A stretch of 64,000 bases of DNA from a bacterium. GTDB lineage: Bacteria > Patescibacteriota > Saccharimonadia > Saccharimonadales > Saccharimonadaceae. Under the pieces are notes generated by a model. It did not search any database. It saw only the letters and a program-made list of their open reading frames with translations, and was not told where the DNA came from. The DNA lies in contig DAIDKB010000038.1 of NCBI GenBank assembly GCA_027451105.1, positions 1 to 64,000 of the forward strand. The letters are read 5' to 3'. The position numbers and the translations under genes were made by a program. Below, one piece after another: positions 43,051 through 53,321 of the stretch; within the stretch, counting starts at the first letter, position 1; every line of letters begins with the position of its first letter.

Positions 43051-44133
43051 ATGGAAGCGGTTAATCAGGAGTTTCCCGAGGTTAGCCCGGATCAGCCAGA
43101 AATGCTGCTGCGGGACCGCTCGACCATGCGACTGGCCTACGACATTGCGCATGCCAATGAGTGGCCCGAGCATGTTAATTACGGTACTCGTGCCGAGGCG
43201 TACCTTAATGGGCTAAAGGTTGTCGAGGAACTTGACAAGCTAGCCGACAAGGAGGGCTTGATGCGCCGTGCGGTTGTGATCTCGGGACCGAGTGTTAAAT
43301 TGCCCGACACTACAGTCGAAACTCTAAATGGAGCGACACATATAGTTGTCGATAGTACCAAGAATGATACACACGAGGACGGTATTATTGGCTCTTACCG
43401 CGAACATTCTGGTAATTTTTTTGGATTTGGCATTATTGTTGATACTCAGGATATACATGGCGAGCGTCGATATGTGCCACAAATAGCCTACGTTATGCAA
43501 ATAGGTAAAAAAATAAATACGCCAGTTGTGAGCGGCCAACTATCGGCATATGGACTAGTAAAAGACACGGATATTTACTTTGTAGAGGACGCATTGACGT
43601 TAAACCGGCATACACATGCCGGCGAACTGGCCGACAAAAGCCTTAACATGGATTACTATATCCTTGCACACGTCGATATTTTTAAAAACTGTATGGACAG
43701 CCCTCTAGATACCAAAAATCTATCAGACATAATCGGCGCCCTGGAAGCAGTCACTAATTATTATGATGATGATAAGGCTTTTGGGCTGCTTGATACCATG
43801 ACTGATATGCTTAAACAATACATATTTTTAGCGCCAGATTATAACTTTATCAGGCCAGTGTTAAGCTACAGCTACGGCTACGGTAATAGCCTTAATCCTA
43901 GTAACGGACCCACCCTAACACGTATCAATGATGAGAGACTAGATGATGACAAAAAAGTATATCCGATAAAGGCACAAGAAATCGTTTTTATGCCACGGTA
44001 TGATAATGTCGACAGTAGCGGTAAATGGGTGCCGTCTGATGAAAAAATTGTATATTTTGTATATAACGAAAATGGTGAAGATATTTACGTGCCAGCTCGT
44101 TCCTCAGAAGTGATAATTGACACCGGAGACTAG
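43051..44133 (+). CDS. Hypothetical protein of the rpsG-fusA interval (B)
   Basis: 360 residues, not recognised, no membrane segments. Start DNA is GC-richer than its second half. It has a central domain with FGFGIIVDTQDIHGERRYVPQ (paraphrased landmark GIIVDTQDIHGE, about 126-137) and a Tyr-rich YSYGYGNSLNPSNGP stretch (about 271-285). Its N terminus (PDQPEMLLRDRSTMRL) loosely parallels the small conserved proteins of this cluster. Cotranscription with gene A is likely. The end lies 86 bases before fusA, which has its own extended -10. Confidence 0.6.
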   Translation: MEAVNQEFPEVSPDQPEMLLRDRSTMRLAYDIAHANEWPEHVNYGTRAEAYLNGLKVVEELDKLADKEGLMRRAVVISGPSVKLPDTTVETLNGATHIVVDSTKNDTHEDGIIGSYREHSGNFFGFGIIVDTQDIHGERRYVPQIAYVMQIGKKINTPVVSGQLSAYGLVKDTDIYFVEDALTLNRHTHAGELADKSLNMDYYILAHVDIFKNCMDSPLDTKNLSDIIGALEAVTNYYDDDKAFGLLDTMTDMLKQYIFLAPDYNFIRPVLSYSYGYGNSLNPSNGPTLTRINDERLDDDKKVYPIKAQEIVFMPRYDNVDSSGKWVPSDEKIVYFVYNENGEDIYVPARSSEVIIDTGD

Positions 44134-44150
44134 AATTATACTAATGAATT

Positions 44151-44159
44151 TGATATAAT
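44151..44159 (+). promoter_or_regulatory. Extended -10 promoter of fusA
   Basis: TGATATAAT matches the extended -10 consensus exactly. The leader is about 55 nt, with ATTTTTT/AAAAAAT pairing (44173-44191) and AAAGGA 13 bases before the ATG. Confidence 0.7.
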
Positions 44160-44219
44160 GACAGATAAGAGCTATTTTTTATGGCAAAAAATATTTAAGA
44201 AAAGGATAAAGTAAACTCT

Positions 44220-46316
44220 ATGGCAGAAAAACACGTCCCGCTAAAGGACCTTCGTAATATTGGTATTATCGCGCATATCGATGCCGGTAAGACTACAACA
44301 ACTGAAGGTATTCTATATCGTACCGGTATCAATCACAAGATTGGTGAAGTTCGCGGTGCGAACGGTGATAGTGCTACGACCGACTGGATGGCCCAGGAAA
44401 AAGAGCGTGGAATCACGATTACTAGTGCCGCTGTCACTTGTTTTTGGAAGGGTCACAAGATTAACATTATCGACACCCCAGGCCACATCGACTTTACTGC
44501 CGAAGTCGAACGTTCTTTGCGTGTTCTTGACGGTGCTGTCACGATTTTTGACGGTAAGATGGGTGTTGAAGCTCAGTCCGAGACCGTTTGGCGCCAGGCT
44601 AACAAGTATGGCGTGCCACGGATCTGTTTCATTAACAAGATTAACCAGACCGGTGGTGACTTCTACAAATCACTGGGTACTATCCACGCCCGTTTGACCA
44701 AGAATGCTTTGCCAATCCATTTGCCAATTGGTTTTGAAAAAGACATCAACGGTGTTGTTGATCTTGTCGAGATGAAGGCTTATACCTACACCGATTACGC
44801 AGATCACGAATTGGTTCAAGGCGAAATTCCTGCCGACATGCTTGAGAAAGCTCAAAACGCCCGCAGCCTGCTGGTTGAAGCTGCTGTTGAGGCCGACGAC
44901 GCTTTGTTTGAAAGGTTCCTGGAACAGGGTGAAGAGTCAATTACTATCCCTGAATTAAAAGCCGCTCTTCGTAAGCGTGTTTTGGCCGGAAACTTCTTCC
45001 TGGTAAGTGGTGGTGACGGTCGTGGTGTGATTGTCGAGAAACTGCTTGACATCATGGTTGACTACTTGCCATCTCCACTAGATGTTGATGCTATTTGGGG
45101 TATTAACCCAAAGAGTGGTGAAGAAATCGAGCGTAAGCCATCTGACGCCGAGCCGCTAGCTGCTCTTGCCTTCAAGATTGCGACCGACCCATTCGTTGGA
45201 AAGCTGATTTTTGTCCGTGTCTACAGTGGTAAGCTTAACGCCGGCAGCTACATCCTAAACACCACAACTGGTGAAAAAGAGCGTGTTGGCCGTATTGTTC
45301 GTATGCACGCCGACAAGCGTGAAGAAATTGACTCAGTCTCAGCTGGCGACATCGCTGCCGTTATCGGCCTTAAGGATACCTTTACTGGTCACACACTTGC
45401 CGATCCAGCCCACCCAATTGCTCTTGAAAGTATTACTTTCCCAGAACCGCCAGTATCGATTGCGGTTGAGCCAAAAACCAAAGCCGACCAGGAAAAGATG
45501 GGCATCGCTTTGCAGCGTCTAGCTGAAGAAGACCCAACTTTCCGTGTTCACACTGACGAAGAAACCGGTCAGACGATTATGTCCGGAATGGGTGAGCTTC
45601 ACCTTGATATCTTGGTTGACCGTATGCGCCGCGAATTTAACGTCGAAGCTAACATTGGTGAGCCACAGGTTGCCTTCCGTGAATCAATCAAGGGCACATC
45701 CGATGTCCAGGGTAAACACGCCAAGCAATCTGGTGGTCGTGGTCAGTACGGTGATGTTTGGATCAAGTTTGAGCCGAACGAACCAGGTAAAGGCTTTGAA
45801 TTCTTTGACGAAATTAAGGGTGGTGTTGTGCCTCAAGAGTACCGCAAGCCTGTTGAAGTTGGTGTTCGCGAAACGCTCGATAGCGGTGTTATTGCCGGCT
45901 ATCCAGTTGTTGACGTTAAAGCGACATTGCACGACGGTAGTTACCACGATGTTGACTCCAGTGAACTAGCCTTTAAGTTGGCCGGTGCACTTGCGACTCG
46001 CGAAGGTATTCGCCAGGCAAAACCAATCCTACTAGAGCCAGTTATGCGCGTTGAAGTTACGACTCCAGAAGAGTTCATGGGCGACGTTATCGGTGACTTA
46101 AACTCACGCCGTGGCCGGATTGAGGCAATGGATGATCTGAACGGTGGCGCCAAGTTAGTTAAGGCGATTGTACCGCTAGCTAACATGTTTGGTTATACCA
46201 ACGACATTCGCTCGATGAGCCAAGGTCGTGCCGCTAGTACGATGGAGCTTGCTCAATACGAGGAAGTACCACCAAACGTTGCGCAAGAGATCATCGAAAA
46301 ACGCTCAAGCAAGTAA
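44220..46316 (+). CDS. fusA: Elongation factor G
   Basis: 698 residues, translocase GTPase. G1 AHIDAGKT (about 17-24), G2 RGITITSA, G3 DTPGH, G4 NKIN, with domains II-V complete to the C terminus. The switch I neighbourhood reads [16 protein letters not shown], with a few residues more than the usual GEVHDGxATMDWM. In many bacteria tuf follows in the same operon; here tuf has its own promoter. Confidence 0.98.
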   Translation: MAEKHVPLKDLRNIGIIAHIDAGKTTTTEGILYRTGINHKIGEVRGANGDSATTDWMAQEKERGITITSAAVTCFWKGHKINIIDTPGHIDFTAEVERSLRVLDGAVTIFDGKMGVEAQSETVWRQANKYGVPRICFINKINQTGGDFYKSLGTIHARLTKNALPIHLPIGFEKDINGVVDLVEMKAYTYTDYADHELVQGEIPADMLEKAQNARSLLVEAAVEADDALFERFLEQGEESITIPELKAALRKRVLAGNFFLVSGGDGRGVIVEKLLDIMVDYLPSPLDVDAIWGINPKSGEEIERKPSDAEPLAALAFKIATDPFVGKLIFVRVYSGKLNAGSYILNTTTGEKERVGRIVRMHADKREEIDSVSAGDIAAVIGLKDTFTGHTLADPAHPIALESITFPEPPVSIAVEPKTKADQEKMGIALQRLAEEDPTFRVHTDEETGQTIMSGMGELHLDILVDRMRREFNVEANIGEPQVAFRESIKGTSDVQGKHAKQSGGRGQYGDVWIKFEPNEPGKGFEFFDEIKGGVVPQEYRKPVEVGVRETLDSGVIAGYPVVDVKATLHDGSYHDVDSSELAFKLAGALATREGIRQAKPILLEPVMRVEVTTPEEFMGDVIGDLNSRRGRIEAMDDLNGGAKLVKAIVPLANMFGYTNDIRSMSQGRAASTMELAQYEEVPPNVAQEIIEKRSSK

Positions 46317-46330
46317 AGCAGTTTCAGCTC

Positions 46331-46359
46331 TTTACGAACAGCGTTTTAACCTGTATAAT
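46331..46359 (+). promoter_or_regulatory. tuf promoter
   Basis: TTTACG (46331-46336), 17 bases, TATAAT (46354-46359) preceded directly by TG. Leader of about 60 nt with CGTGAG/CTCTCG pairing. AAGGAG at 46407-46412 lies 13 bases before the ATG. Confidence 0.75.
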
Positions 46360-46425
46360 CTGGAACATACGTCGTGAGATTATTGCTCTCGTGCGAAAAA
46401 TAATTTAAGGAGATAATAAACTAAA

Positions 46426-47607
46426 ATGGCAGATTTCGATCGAACCAAGCCTCACGTTAACGTTGGAACCATGGGTCACGTTGACCACGGTAAAACAACT
46501 TTAACTGCAGCCATCACAGCTGTTCTTGCAAAGCGTCTTCCAAGCGCCGTTAACAAGCCAGTTGCCTATGACCAAATTGACAACGCCCCAGAAGAGCGCG
46601 CACGTGGTATTACCATTGCTTCTTCTCACCAAGAGTACGAGTCAGCAAAGCGTCACTACGCTCACGTTGATATGCCAGGTCACGCCGATTATGTCAAAAA
46701 CATGATCACTGGTGCTGCTCAAATTGATGGTGCTATCCTTGTGGTTGCCGCAAACGATGGTCCATTGCCACAGACTCGCGAGCACGTTCTACTTGCAAAG
46801 CAGGTTGGTGTGCCAAAGATTCTTGTTTTCCTAAACAAGATGGACCTTGCAGACCCAGAACTAGTTGAACTAGTTGAAATGGACATTCGCGAACTTCTTG
46901 CCAAGAACGGCTTCGATGAAGACGCTCCAATCATCAAGGGTTCAGCAACTAAGGCCCTAGAAGGCGACCCAGCTTCAGAAGACGCTATCATGGAGCTTGT
47001 AGAAGCACTTGATAGCTACATCGACGAGCCAGTTCGTGAACTAGACAAGCCATTTTTGATGCCAATCGAAGACGTCTTCTCGATTAAGGGTCGTGGTACT
47101 GTTGCTACCGGCCGTATCGAGCAAGGTGTTGTTAAGATTAACGACCCAGTTGAAATCGTTGGTATTCACCCAACTCAGAACTCAGTTGTAACCGGTATTG
47201 AGGCCTTCAAGAAGAGCCTTAACCAAGGCCAAGCTGGTGACAACGCTGGTCTACTTCTACGCGGTATTGAGCGTGAGCAGATCGAGCGCGGTCAAGTTGT
47301 TGTTAAACCAGGTAGCCTAACTCCACACACCGAGTTTGACGCCGAAGTTTACATCCTTAAGAAGGAAGAAGGCGGTCGCCACACTCCATTTAGCAAGGGT
47401 TACAAACCACAGTTCTACTTCCGTACAACTGACGTAACCGGTGAAGTTGAACTTCCAGCTGATAAGGAATTGGTCATCCCTGGCGACACCGTAACCTTTA
47501 AGGTTAAATTGCTTGCACCTATCGCTATGGAGCAAGGTCTTAACTTCGCTATCCGCGAAGGTGGTAAGACTGTTGGTGCCGGTGTTGTAACCAAGATCAA
47601 TAAATAA
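46426..47607 (+). CDS. tuf: Elongation factor Tu
   Basis: 393 residues. G1 GHVDHGKT (about 18-25), switch [16 protein letters not shown] (usual form GITINTSHVEYE), G3 DMPGHADY, G4 NKMDLAD, and the C-terminal kirromycin/tRNA-binding barrel. Delivers aminoacyl-tRNA to the ribosome. Only one tuf copy is visible. Confidence 0.98.
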   Translation: MADFDRTKPHVNVGTMGHVDHGKTTLTAAITAVLAKRLPSAVNKPVAYDQIDNAPEERARGITIASSHQEYESAKRHYAHVDMPGHADYVKNMITGAAQIDGAILVVAANDGPLPQTREHVLLAKQVGVPKILVFLNKMDLADPELVELVEMDIRELLAKNGFDEDAPIIKGSATKALEGDPASEDAIMELVEALDSYIDEPVRELDKPFLMPIEDVFSIKGRGTVATGRIEQGVVKINDPVEIVGIHPTQNSVVTGIEAFKKSLNQGQAGDNAGLLLRGIEREQIERGQVVVKPGSLTPHTEFDAEVYILKKEEGGRHTPFSKGYKPQFYFRTTDVTGEVELPADKELVIPGDTVTFKVKLLAPIAMEQGLNFAIREGGKTVGAGVVTKINK

Positions 47608-47631
47608 TTAGATAATCTGTCTAGTTAACAA

Positions 47632-47661
47632 AATACCTCCGAGAGATCGGAGGTATTTTTG
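47632..47661 (+). terminator. tuf terminator
   Basis: AATACCTCCGA/TCGGAGGTATT (47632-47642, 47647-47657), perfect 11-bp stem with GAGA loop and TTTT tail. Confidence 0.92.
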
Positions 47662-47677
47662 CATATATTGATAAATC

Positions 47678-47775
47678 TGCTATACTACGACGGTATTATT
47701 AATCATATCGAGAACTCGGGCGGTAACTTCAAACCCCGTCAGAGGTTACGATATAGCACATAGAAGGAGTTTCTC
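47678..47775 (+). promoter_or_regulatory. rpsJ promoter and leader hairpin
   Basis: Extended -10 TGCTATACT (47678-47686). The leader holds GTAACTTC/GAGGTTAC (8 bp, around 47724-47750). AAGGAG lies six bases before the ATG. Confidence 0.65.
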
Positions 47776-48099
47776 ATGGCAGAAACAAAAGAAGGCGGAC
47801 TTCGTATCCGTATCCGACTAAAGGCTTATGACCACAAGGTTATTGACCAGTCGGCAAAACAAATTATCGACACGGCTATCCGTACCGGTGCTAGCATTGC
47901 TGGTCCAGTACCACTGCCAACTCGTCGTAGCATGTTTACGGTCGTTAAAAGTCCACACGTCTACAAGAAGGGTGGTGAGGCCTTTGAAATGCGCGTTCAT
48001 AAGCGTTTGATTGATATCACCAACGCGACGCCAAAGACAATCGACAGCCTGCAGAACCTAAGCTTGCCTGCTGGTGTCGATGCCGAAATCCGAATGTAA
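47776..48099 (+). CDS. rpsJ: 30S ribosomal protein S10
   Basis: 107 residues. Typical [20 protein letters not shown] start and [20 protein letters not shown] core (landmark PLPTRR). Also known as NusE in antitermination. Unusually, a terminator and a new promoter separate it from rplC, so S10 is its own transcription unit rather than the first gene of the S10 operon. Confidence 0.98.
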   Translation: MAETKEGGLRIRIRLKAYDHKVIDQSAKQIIDTAIRTGASIAGPVPLPTRRSMFTVVKSPHVYKKGGEAFEMRVHKRLIDITNATPKTIDSLQNLSLPAGVDAEIRM

Positions 48100-48120
48100 T
48101 TAAAACAATTGCCAAATTAG

Positions 48121-48147
48121 TAGCCCCGCATTTTGGGGCTATTTTTT
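48121..48147 (+). terminator. rpsJ terminator
   Basis: TAGCCCC/GGGGCTA (48121-48127, 48135-48141) followed by six T. Confidence 0.9.
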
Positions 48148-48182
48148 GTTGACAATATAGCGACTAAACCATCACCTTGAAC

Positions 48183-48319
48183 TTGACTCTTAACAGATAG
48201 TGTGATAGTGTTAGACGGTAACTTATTACGAAAATAGTAAATAATTCTTGGTGAATTGGTAAGTCTAACAGATTAGATACTGCCTCCCACCAAGAATTTT
48301 AAGTGGGAGCAAAAGGGCT
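48183..48319 (+). promoter_or_regulatory. rplC operon promoter and switch-like leader
   Basis: TTGACT (48183-48188) with extended -10 TGTGATAGT (48201-48209, spacer 15). AATTCTTGGTG (48243-48253) pairs with CACCAAGAATT (48288-48298), 11 bp, enclosing TCTAA/TTAGA. CTCCCAC (48284-48290) can instead pair with GTGGGAG (48303-48309), which contains the ribosome binding site 10 bases before the rplC ATG. The two helices share CAC (48288-48290) and exclude each other: a translational switch is inferred. Confidence 0.6.
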
Positions 48320-48934
48320 ATGAAAGCACTTCTCGGTACCAAAATTGGTATGACCCAAATCATCAGCGAAAGTGGTGTTGCAGTTCCTGTGACGCTAATT
48401 CAAGCTGGCCCTGTGACTGTGACTCAGGTAAAGACTGTCGAAACCGACGGTTACACTGCAGTACAGATGGCATATGGTGAGGGTAAGAACCTGAGCAAGG
48501 CCGTGGCGGGACATGTAGCGTCCGCCAAAGTGACCCCGAAACACATTCGGGAAATACGTGTAACAGAACTACCAGAAGGCCTCTCGGTAGGAAGCACGTT
48601 TGACGTAACAACCTTTGCACTTGGCGACGTCGTTGACGCCACCGGTACAAGCAAAGGTAAGGGTTTTGCAGGAACTGTAAAACGCCATAACTTTAATACT
48701 AGCAAGGCAACCCACGGTGGTAACGGAAACGTTCGTAAGCCGGGATCGATTGGGTCAATGTACCCACAGAAGGTTTTCAAGGGAAAGCGCATGGCTGGAC
48801 GCATGGGACACGACCAAGTAACAGTCAAGAACCTTGTAGTCGCCTACGTTGACCCAACAAACAATCTGATCGGTCTTCGTGGTGCTGTACCAGGTCCTAA
48901 AAAGGGTCTGATTATCATCGGAGGAAAGGCATAA
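48320..48934 (+). CDS. rplC: 50S ribosomal protein L3
   Basis: 204 residues. Landmarks MKALLGTKIGMTQI and KVFKGKRMAGRMG. The loop reaching the peptidyl-transferase centre reads GSIGSMYPQ where E. coli has GSIGQNQTP, so the Gln methylated by PrmB is absent. First gene of a long ribosomal run; its stop overlaps the rplD start (TAATG). Confidence 0.98.
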   Translation: MKALLGTKIGMTQIISESGVAVPVTLIQAGPVTVTQVKTVETDGYTAVQMAYGEGKNLSKAVAGHVASAKVTPKHIREIRVTELPEGLSVGSTFDVTTFALGDVVDATGTSKGKGFAGTVKRHNFNTSKATHGGNGNVRKPGSIGSMYPQKVFKGKRMAGRMGHDQVTVKNLVVAYVDPTNNLIGLRGAVPGPKKGLIIIGGKA

Positions 48935-49554
48935 TGGCTGAGACTACTAAAACAGCAGTAGCTAAAACTGCTTTACCAAAAGATATCTTTAACGTCGAGG
49001 TTCCGAACCACGAGTTGCTAAAGTTAGCTTACGACTCATATCTTGCTAACTCACGTCTTGCAACGGCTACAACCAAGCAACGTGGTGAAGTTAGTGGTGG
49101 TGGTAAGAAGCCCTGGGCACAAAAAGGTACTGGCCGAGCACGATTTGGTTCATCACGAAACCCAATCTGGCGCGGTGGTGGTATCGTCTTTGGTCCACGC
49201 GGTAACGAAAACTACACTAAGAGGATTTCAACAACCGCTAAGCGCGTTGCAGTCCGTCAAGCCCTAACGATTGCAAACCTTGAAAAAAGGATCCACGTTC
49301 TTGACTTCAAGCCAGCCGGCAAAACTAGCGACACCGTTAAGTTTTTGGCCGACAACAAGCTTGATCGCAAAGTACTAATCGTAGTAGATGAAAAAACACC
49401 AGAGCTAATTCGCTCGACCAACAACTTGCAGAATGCATTGTTGATTCGCGCTAATTACCTAAGTGTCTATCACATCTTGAATGCAGACGCCATCGTTTTG
49501 ACACCAGCTTCAATCGAAGTCATCAAAAAGTGGCTGAGCAAGGGGGAGAAATAA
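48934..49554 (+). CDS. rplD: 50S ribosomal protein L4
   Basis: 206 residues. The exit-tunnel loop KQRGEVSGGGKKPWAQKGTG is intact (macrolide-relevant region). In other bacteria L4 is the autogenous regulator of this operon; the leader before rplC is a candidate target. Slightly extended N terminus (AETTKTAVAKTALPK). Confidence 0.97.
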   Translation: MAETTKTAVAKTALPKDIFNVEVPNHELLKLAYDSYLANSRLATATTKQRGEVSGGGKKPWAQKGTGRARFGSSRNPIWRGGGIVFGPRGNENYTKRISTTAKRVAVRQALTIANLEKRIHVLDFKPAGKTSDTVKFLADNKLDRKVLIVVDEKTPELIRSTNNLQNALLIRANYLSVYHILNADAIVLTPASIEVIKKWLSKGEK

Positions 49555-49555
49555 T

Positions 49556-49873
49556 ATGACTCAAATCAGTATTATCCCTCGCGCAACCGAGAAAGCCTTT
49601 ACGCAATCTCAAAACAATATCTATGTATTTAATGCACCACTTACTGCCAACAAGCAACAAATCGTTGCCGCCGTTGAAGAGCAGTTTGAAGTAAAAGTCG
49701 TTAATATCAAGACTTTAGTCCAAAATGGTAAGGCTGTTCGCTACTCAAACGGCAAGCGTGCTCAACCAAAGACAACTAACCGTCGCGATGTTAAAAAGGC
49801 CTACGTCACACTGGCTGAAGGTGATAGCATTAAGGTTTTTGACGAAACTCCAGTTGAAGAGGAGAAGAAGTAA
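49556..49873 (+). CDS. rplW: 50S ribosomal protein L23
   Basis: 105 residues, at the exit tunnel and docking site for trigger factor (tig at 28690) and SRP. Landmarks IIPRATEKAF and KTTNRRDVKKAYVTL. The usual first motif VTEK appears as ATEK. Acidic C-terminal tail EETPVEEEKK-like. Confidence 0.96.
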   Translation: MTQISIIPRATEKAFTQSQNNIYVFNAPLTANKQQIVAAVEEQFEVKVVNIKTLVQNGKAVRYSNGKRAQPKTTNRRDVKKAYVTLAEGDSIKVFDETPVEEEKK

Positions 49874-50712
49874 TGCCAATCAAGCTATATAACCCAACAA
49901 CTCCAGCTCGCCGTGGCATGACCACCGAAGACTACAGTGAAATTACAACTCGTAAACCACTAAAAAGTCTTGTTAAGAGCAAAAAGCAAAACGCTGGACG
50001 AAATAACACCGGTCGAATTACTGTTCGTCACCGTGGTGGTGGTGTTAAACGACACTACCGTCTAGTTAACCACCGCCTTGCACCCGGCCTAACGGCAACT
50101 ATCGAAGAGATCGAATACGATCCAAATCGAAGTGCTCGTATCGCCCGTGTTAAAGACCAATTTGGTATGTACCACTACGTTCTAGCCGATACCTCTATGC
50201 AAAAGGGTAAGACAATCGTTAGTGGTGAAGATGCTCCAATTGAAGCAAGTAACCGTATGCCTCTGTCGCGTATACCAGTTGGTACACAGATTTATGGTAT
50301 CGAAATCACCCCAGGCAATGGCGCCCAGATGGTTCGATCAGCTGGCGCTCGTGCCCAGTTGATGGCCAAAGAAGGTGATTACGCACAGGTTCGCTTGCCA
50401 TCAGGTGAAGTTCGTCGCTTCCGCCTAGAAGCATCTGCTTCTATCGGTGTAGTTGGTAACGTTCAACACCAGAACATCAAGATTGGATCAGCCGGACGAA
50501 ATCGCCGTAAGGGCATTCGACCAGGTGTCCGTGGTGTCGTAATGAACGCCGCAGATCACCCACATGGTGGTGGTGACGGTGGACGTCACGGTGCTGGTAA
50601 GGCGCCTCGTACTCCATGGGGTCAATTGACTCTCGGATATCGTACTCGTCGTCGTAAAGATGTCGGTAAGTTGATCATAAAGTCTCGCCATGATGCGAAG
50701 AGGAAGAAGTAA
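49873..50712 (+). CDS. rplB: 50S ribosomal protein L2
   Basis: 279 residues. Landmarks [16 protein letters not shown] and [16 protein letters not shown], which holds the conserved His near the peptidyl-transferase centre; the family form is MNPVDHPHGGGEG. Start overlaps the rplW stop. Confidence 0.98.
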   Translation: MPIKLYNPTTPARRGMTTEDYSEITTRKPLKSLVKSKKQNAGRNNTGRITVRHRGGGVKRHYRLVNHRLAPGLTATIEEIEYDPNRSARIARVKDQFGMYHYVLADTSMQKGKTIVSGEDAPIEASNRMPLSRIPVGTQIYGIEITPGNGAQMVRSAGARAQLMAKEGDYAQVRLPSGEVRRFRLEASASIGVVGNVQHQNIKIGSAGRNRRKGIRPGVRGVVMNAADHPHGGGDGGRHGAGKAPRTPWGQLTLGYRTRRRKDVGKLIIKSRHDAKRKK

Positions 50713-50714
50713 CT

Positions 50715-50981
50715 ATGAGTCGTTCACTTAAAAAAGGACCATTTGTTGATTTCAAGCTCGCTAAGAAAGTGGCGGCTTTGACTGCAGATGACCGAACAAT
50801 CATCAAAACTTGGGCCCGTGCTAGCACGATCAGCCCAGAAATGGTTGGACGTACTATTGCCGTTCATAACGGAAAAGTTCACGTACCTGTACTTGTCTCG
50901 GAAAATATGGTTGGTCACAAGCTCGGTGAGTTTAGCCCAACTCGTAAGTTCCGCAAGCACGGTGGAAAGGACAAGAAGTAA
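50715..50981 (+). CDS. rpsS: 30S ribosomal protein S19
   Basis: 88 residues. [12 protein letters not shown] start and [18 protein letters not shown] end are diagnostic. 2 bases after rplB; stop overlaps rplV start. Confidence 0.98.
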   Translation: MSRSLKKGPFVDFKLAKKVAALTADDRTIIKTWARASTISPEMVGRTIAVHNGKVHVPVLVSENMVGHKLGEFSPTRKFRKHGGKDKK

Positions 50982-51388
50982 TGGCTGACCAACTAACTGT
51001 ACGTTCATACACTAAAGGTGTTGACCAGGCCCCACGCAAGGTATCTCTTGTCGCAAGCCTTGTTAACAACCGCAATGTTGACGATGCTTTGGTTATTTTG
51101 GCGCACACGCCAAAACGTGCCGCTTTACCAGTTGTCAAAGCAATTGAAAGCGCCCGCGCCAATGCCGTTAATACTCACGGTTTAGACAGCAAAAGCCTAG
51201 TACTAACCACTGTTTCAGTAACTGCCGGTGCACGTTTGAAGCGATTTAAACCTGCTAGCCGCGGTCGCGCATTGCCATTTCAGAAGAAATCTGCCAACAT
51301 CCTTATCGAAGTTAGCGGTAGTGTTAAACCTAAGAAAAAGCCAGCTGCAGCCAAGGCTGTAGAAGCAGAAAAGAAGGAGTCTGAATAA
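50981..51388 (+). CDS. rplV: 50S ribosomal protein L22
   Basis: 135 residues. Core VDQAPRKVSLVASLVNNR and the tunnel hairpin region GARLKRFKPASRGRA are present. A Lys/Ala/Glu-rich C-terminal tail of about 22 residues extends beyond the E. coli length. Confidence 0.97.
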   Translation: MADQLTVRSYTKGVDQAPRKVSLVASLVNNRNVDDALVILAHTPKRAALPVVKAIESARANAVNTHGLDSKSLVLTTVSVTAGARLKRFKPASRGRALPFQKKSANILIEVSGSVKPKKKPAAAKAVEAEKKESE

Positions 51389-52023
51389 TGGGCCAAAAAG
51401 TAAACCCAATTAGCTTCCGTCTTCAGCTCCACAAAAACTGGGACTCACGTTGGTTTGCTCCAAAGCGAGACTTTGCTAAGTGGCTTCGCGAGGACATCAA
51501 GATCCGTCAACTGATTGAAAAGCGCTTTGAGAGCCGCCCAACAATCAGCCGTATCGAGATCGAGCGCTCGGCTAACCTTGTCACGGTTACGATTCACACA
51601 GCTAAGGCTGGTGTCGTTATCGGACGTGGTGGTGCCGGTGTGACCGAACTTAAAGCTGCTATTGAAAAGATTGCCAGCTTGCCAATCCGCATTAACATCG
51701 AAGAAGTTAAGCGCCCAGAACTAGCCGCTAAGTTAGTTGCTGAAAACATTGCTCGTCAGCTTGAGCGCCGTGGCAATTTCCGCCGCGCTATGAAGATGGC
51801 CGCGCAAAACACAATGAACGCCGGTGCAAAGGGTGTCCGTATTCAGGTAGCCGGTCGTCTAAACAACGCCGAAATGGCGCGCCGTGAAAAGATTATTGAA
51901 GGATCTGTGCCTCTTCACACCCTACGTGCTGATGTTGATTTTCACACAGCCCGTGCTAACGCTCCAGGTGTTGGTATTATAGGTGTTAAGGTTTGGATCT
52001 ACAAAGGTGAAAGGGTTGATTAG
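51388..52023 (+). CDS. rpsC: 30S ribosomal protein S3
   Basis: 211 residues, with a KH domain ([20 protein letters not shown], about 72-91) and the C-terminal S3 domain ([20 protein letters not shown]). Starts [12 protein letters not shown]. No extra tail. Confidence 0.98.
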   Translation: MGQKVNPISFRLQLHKNWDSRWFAPKRDFAKWLREDIKIRQLIEKRFESRPTISRIEIERSANLVTVTIHTAKAGVVIGRGGAGVTELKAAIEKIASLPIRINIEEVKRPELAAKLVAENIARQLERRGNFRRAMKMAAQNTMNAGAKGVRIQVAGRLNNAEMARREKIIEGSVPLHTLRADVDFHTARANAPGVGIIGVKVWIYKGERVD

Positions 52024-52025
52024 TT

Positions 52026-52439
52026 ATGTTGTTACCTAAGAAAACCAAGTATCGAAAAGTCCGTAAGGGCAAAAACGGCGGTATCGCAACTCGCGGTCAG
52101 TACATCGCTTTCGGTGATTACGGTCTGCAGTCACTCGGCAACGAGCGCATTACCGGTCGTCAAATCGAAGCTTCACGTCAGGCTATGACTCGTCATATCA
52201 AACGTGGTGGTAAGATCTGGATTCGCATTTTCCCACACATCCCAGTTACGCGTAAGCCACTGGATGTCAAGATGGGTAGCGGTAAAGGTAACCCAGAATT
52301 CTTCGTCGCTAAGGTCAAAGCTGGTACAGTTTTGTTCGAGATGAAGGGTGTTGAGGAATCAGTGGCACGCGAGGCTATGCGCCTTGCATCACACAAGCTG
52401 CCAATTAAAACCAAGTTTATAGTAAGGGATCAGGCGTAA
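52026..52439 (+). CDS. rplP: 50S ribosomal protein L16
   Basis: 137 residues, near the A-site tRNA. Landmarks [35 protein letters not shown] and [10 protein letters not shown] are all standard. Confidence 0.98.
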   Translation: MLLPKKTKYRKVRKGKNGGIATRGQYIAFGDYGLQSLGNERITGRQIEASRQAMTRHIKRGGKIWIRIFPHIPVTRKPLDVKMGSGKGNPEFFVAKVKAGTVLFEMKGVEESVAREAMRLASHKLPIKTKFIVRDQA

Positions 52440-52441
52440 TT

Positions 52442-52678
52442 ATGGCCGACAAGAAAACTACCAAACCAGCTGCAACCAAAAAGGCTGCCGAGGTTAAAAC
52501 TATCGATCAAATGCGCGAAGAACTAGTCGCTAAAACCAACGATTTGCTACAGGCAAAACGTGGTAATGCTGCCGGTGAACTTGCAAATCCCCGAGCTATA
52601 ACCGTTACACGTAAAGAAATTGCTCGACTTCACACTGCTATCCGAGCAGCGCAGATAGAGCTAAAGGAGAAAAAGTAA
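52442..52678 (+). CDS. rpmC: 50S ribosomal protein L29
   Basis: 78 residues, with a 17-residue Lys/Ala-rich N-terminal extension before the usual start of the domain (TIDQMREELVAKTNDLLQ). The C-terminal KEIARLHTAIRAAQIELKEKK fits the L29 pattern. SD-like GTAAT only; translationally coupled to rplP. Confidence 0.93.
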   Translation: MADKKTTKPAATKKAAEVKTIDQMREELVAKTNDLLQAKRGNAAGELANPRAITVTRKEIARLHTAIRAAQIELKEKK

Positions 52679-52679
52679 T

Positions 52680-52952
52680 ATGGCCAAGACATTGACTGGT
52701 ATTGTAACATCGGATGTTGCAGATAAAACTATCACCGTCACTGTTACTAGTCGTGAAACGCATCCTATTTATGGCAAGCAGTACACTGTAAGCCGCAAGT
52801 ACGCCGCCCACGATGAAAACAATGAAGCTAAGATTGGCGACAGGGTTGTTATCGTTGAAACTCGTCCAGTTTCAAAGCGCAAAGCCTTCAAGCTTGATTC
52901 AATCGCCGAGAAATCACGCGGTTCAATCGAGTTGAAAGACGAGGTTTTGTAA
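52680..52952 (+). CDS. rpsQ: 30S ribosomal protein S17
   Basis: 90 residues, OB-fold. [18 protein letters not shown] start and [19 protein letters not shown] are diagnostic. Stop overlaps rplN start. Confidence 0.97.
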   Translation: MAKTLTGIVTSDVADKTITVTVTSRETHPIYGKQYTVSRKYAAHDENNEAKIGDRVVIVETRPVSKRKAFKLDSIAEKSRGSIELKDEVL

Positions 52953-53320
52953 TGATTCAACAAGAGACCCGCTTAAAAGTTTGCGATAACAGTGGTGCCA
53001 AGGAAATCCTTTGCATCCGTGTGCTTGGTGGTACCAAGCGTCGTTACGCTCGTGTTGGTGACATTATTGTTGCCAGCGTTAAAACAGCCAACCCAACTGG
53101 TGCTGTTAAGCGCAAATCAGTCGTTAAGGCTGTAGTTGTGCGCACTCGCGACCAAATTCAGCGTAAAGATGGCAGTACGATTGTCTTTGATGACAACGCT
53201 GCTGTTATTATCGGCGACGACAAAAACCCTAAAGGTACACGCGTCTTTGGACCAGTACCACGTGAACTGCGTGACCTTGGTTACTCCAAGATCATCAGTC
53301 TAGCACCGGAGGTTCTATAA
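52952..53320 (+). CDS. rplN: 50S ribosomal protein L14
   Basis: 122 residues, the standard length. [19 protein letters not shown] start and [13 protein letters not shown] end are diagnostic. Confidence 0.98.
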   Translation: MIQQETRLKVCDNSGAKEILCIRVLGGTKRRYARVGDIIVASVKTANPTGAVKRKSVVKAVVVRTRDQIQRKDGSTIVFDDNAAVIIGDDKNPKGTRVFGPVPRELRDLGYSKIISLAPEVL

Positions 53321-53321
53321 T

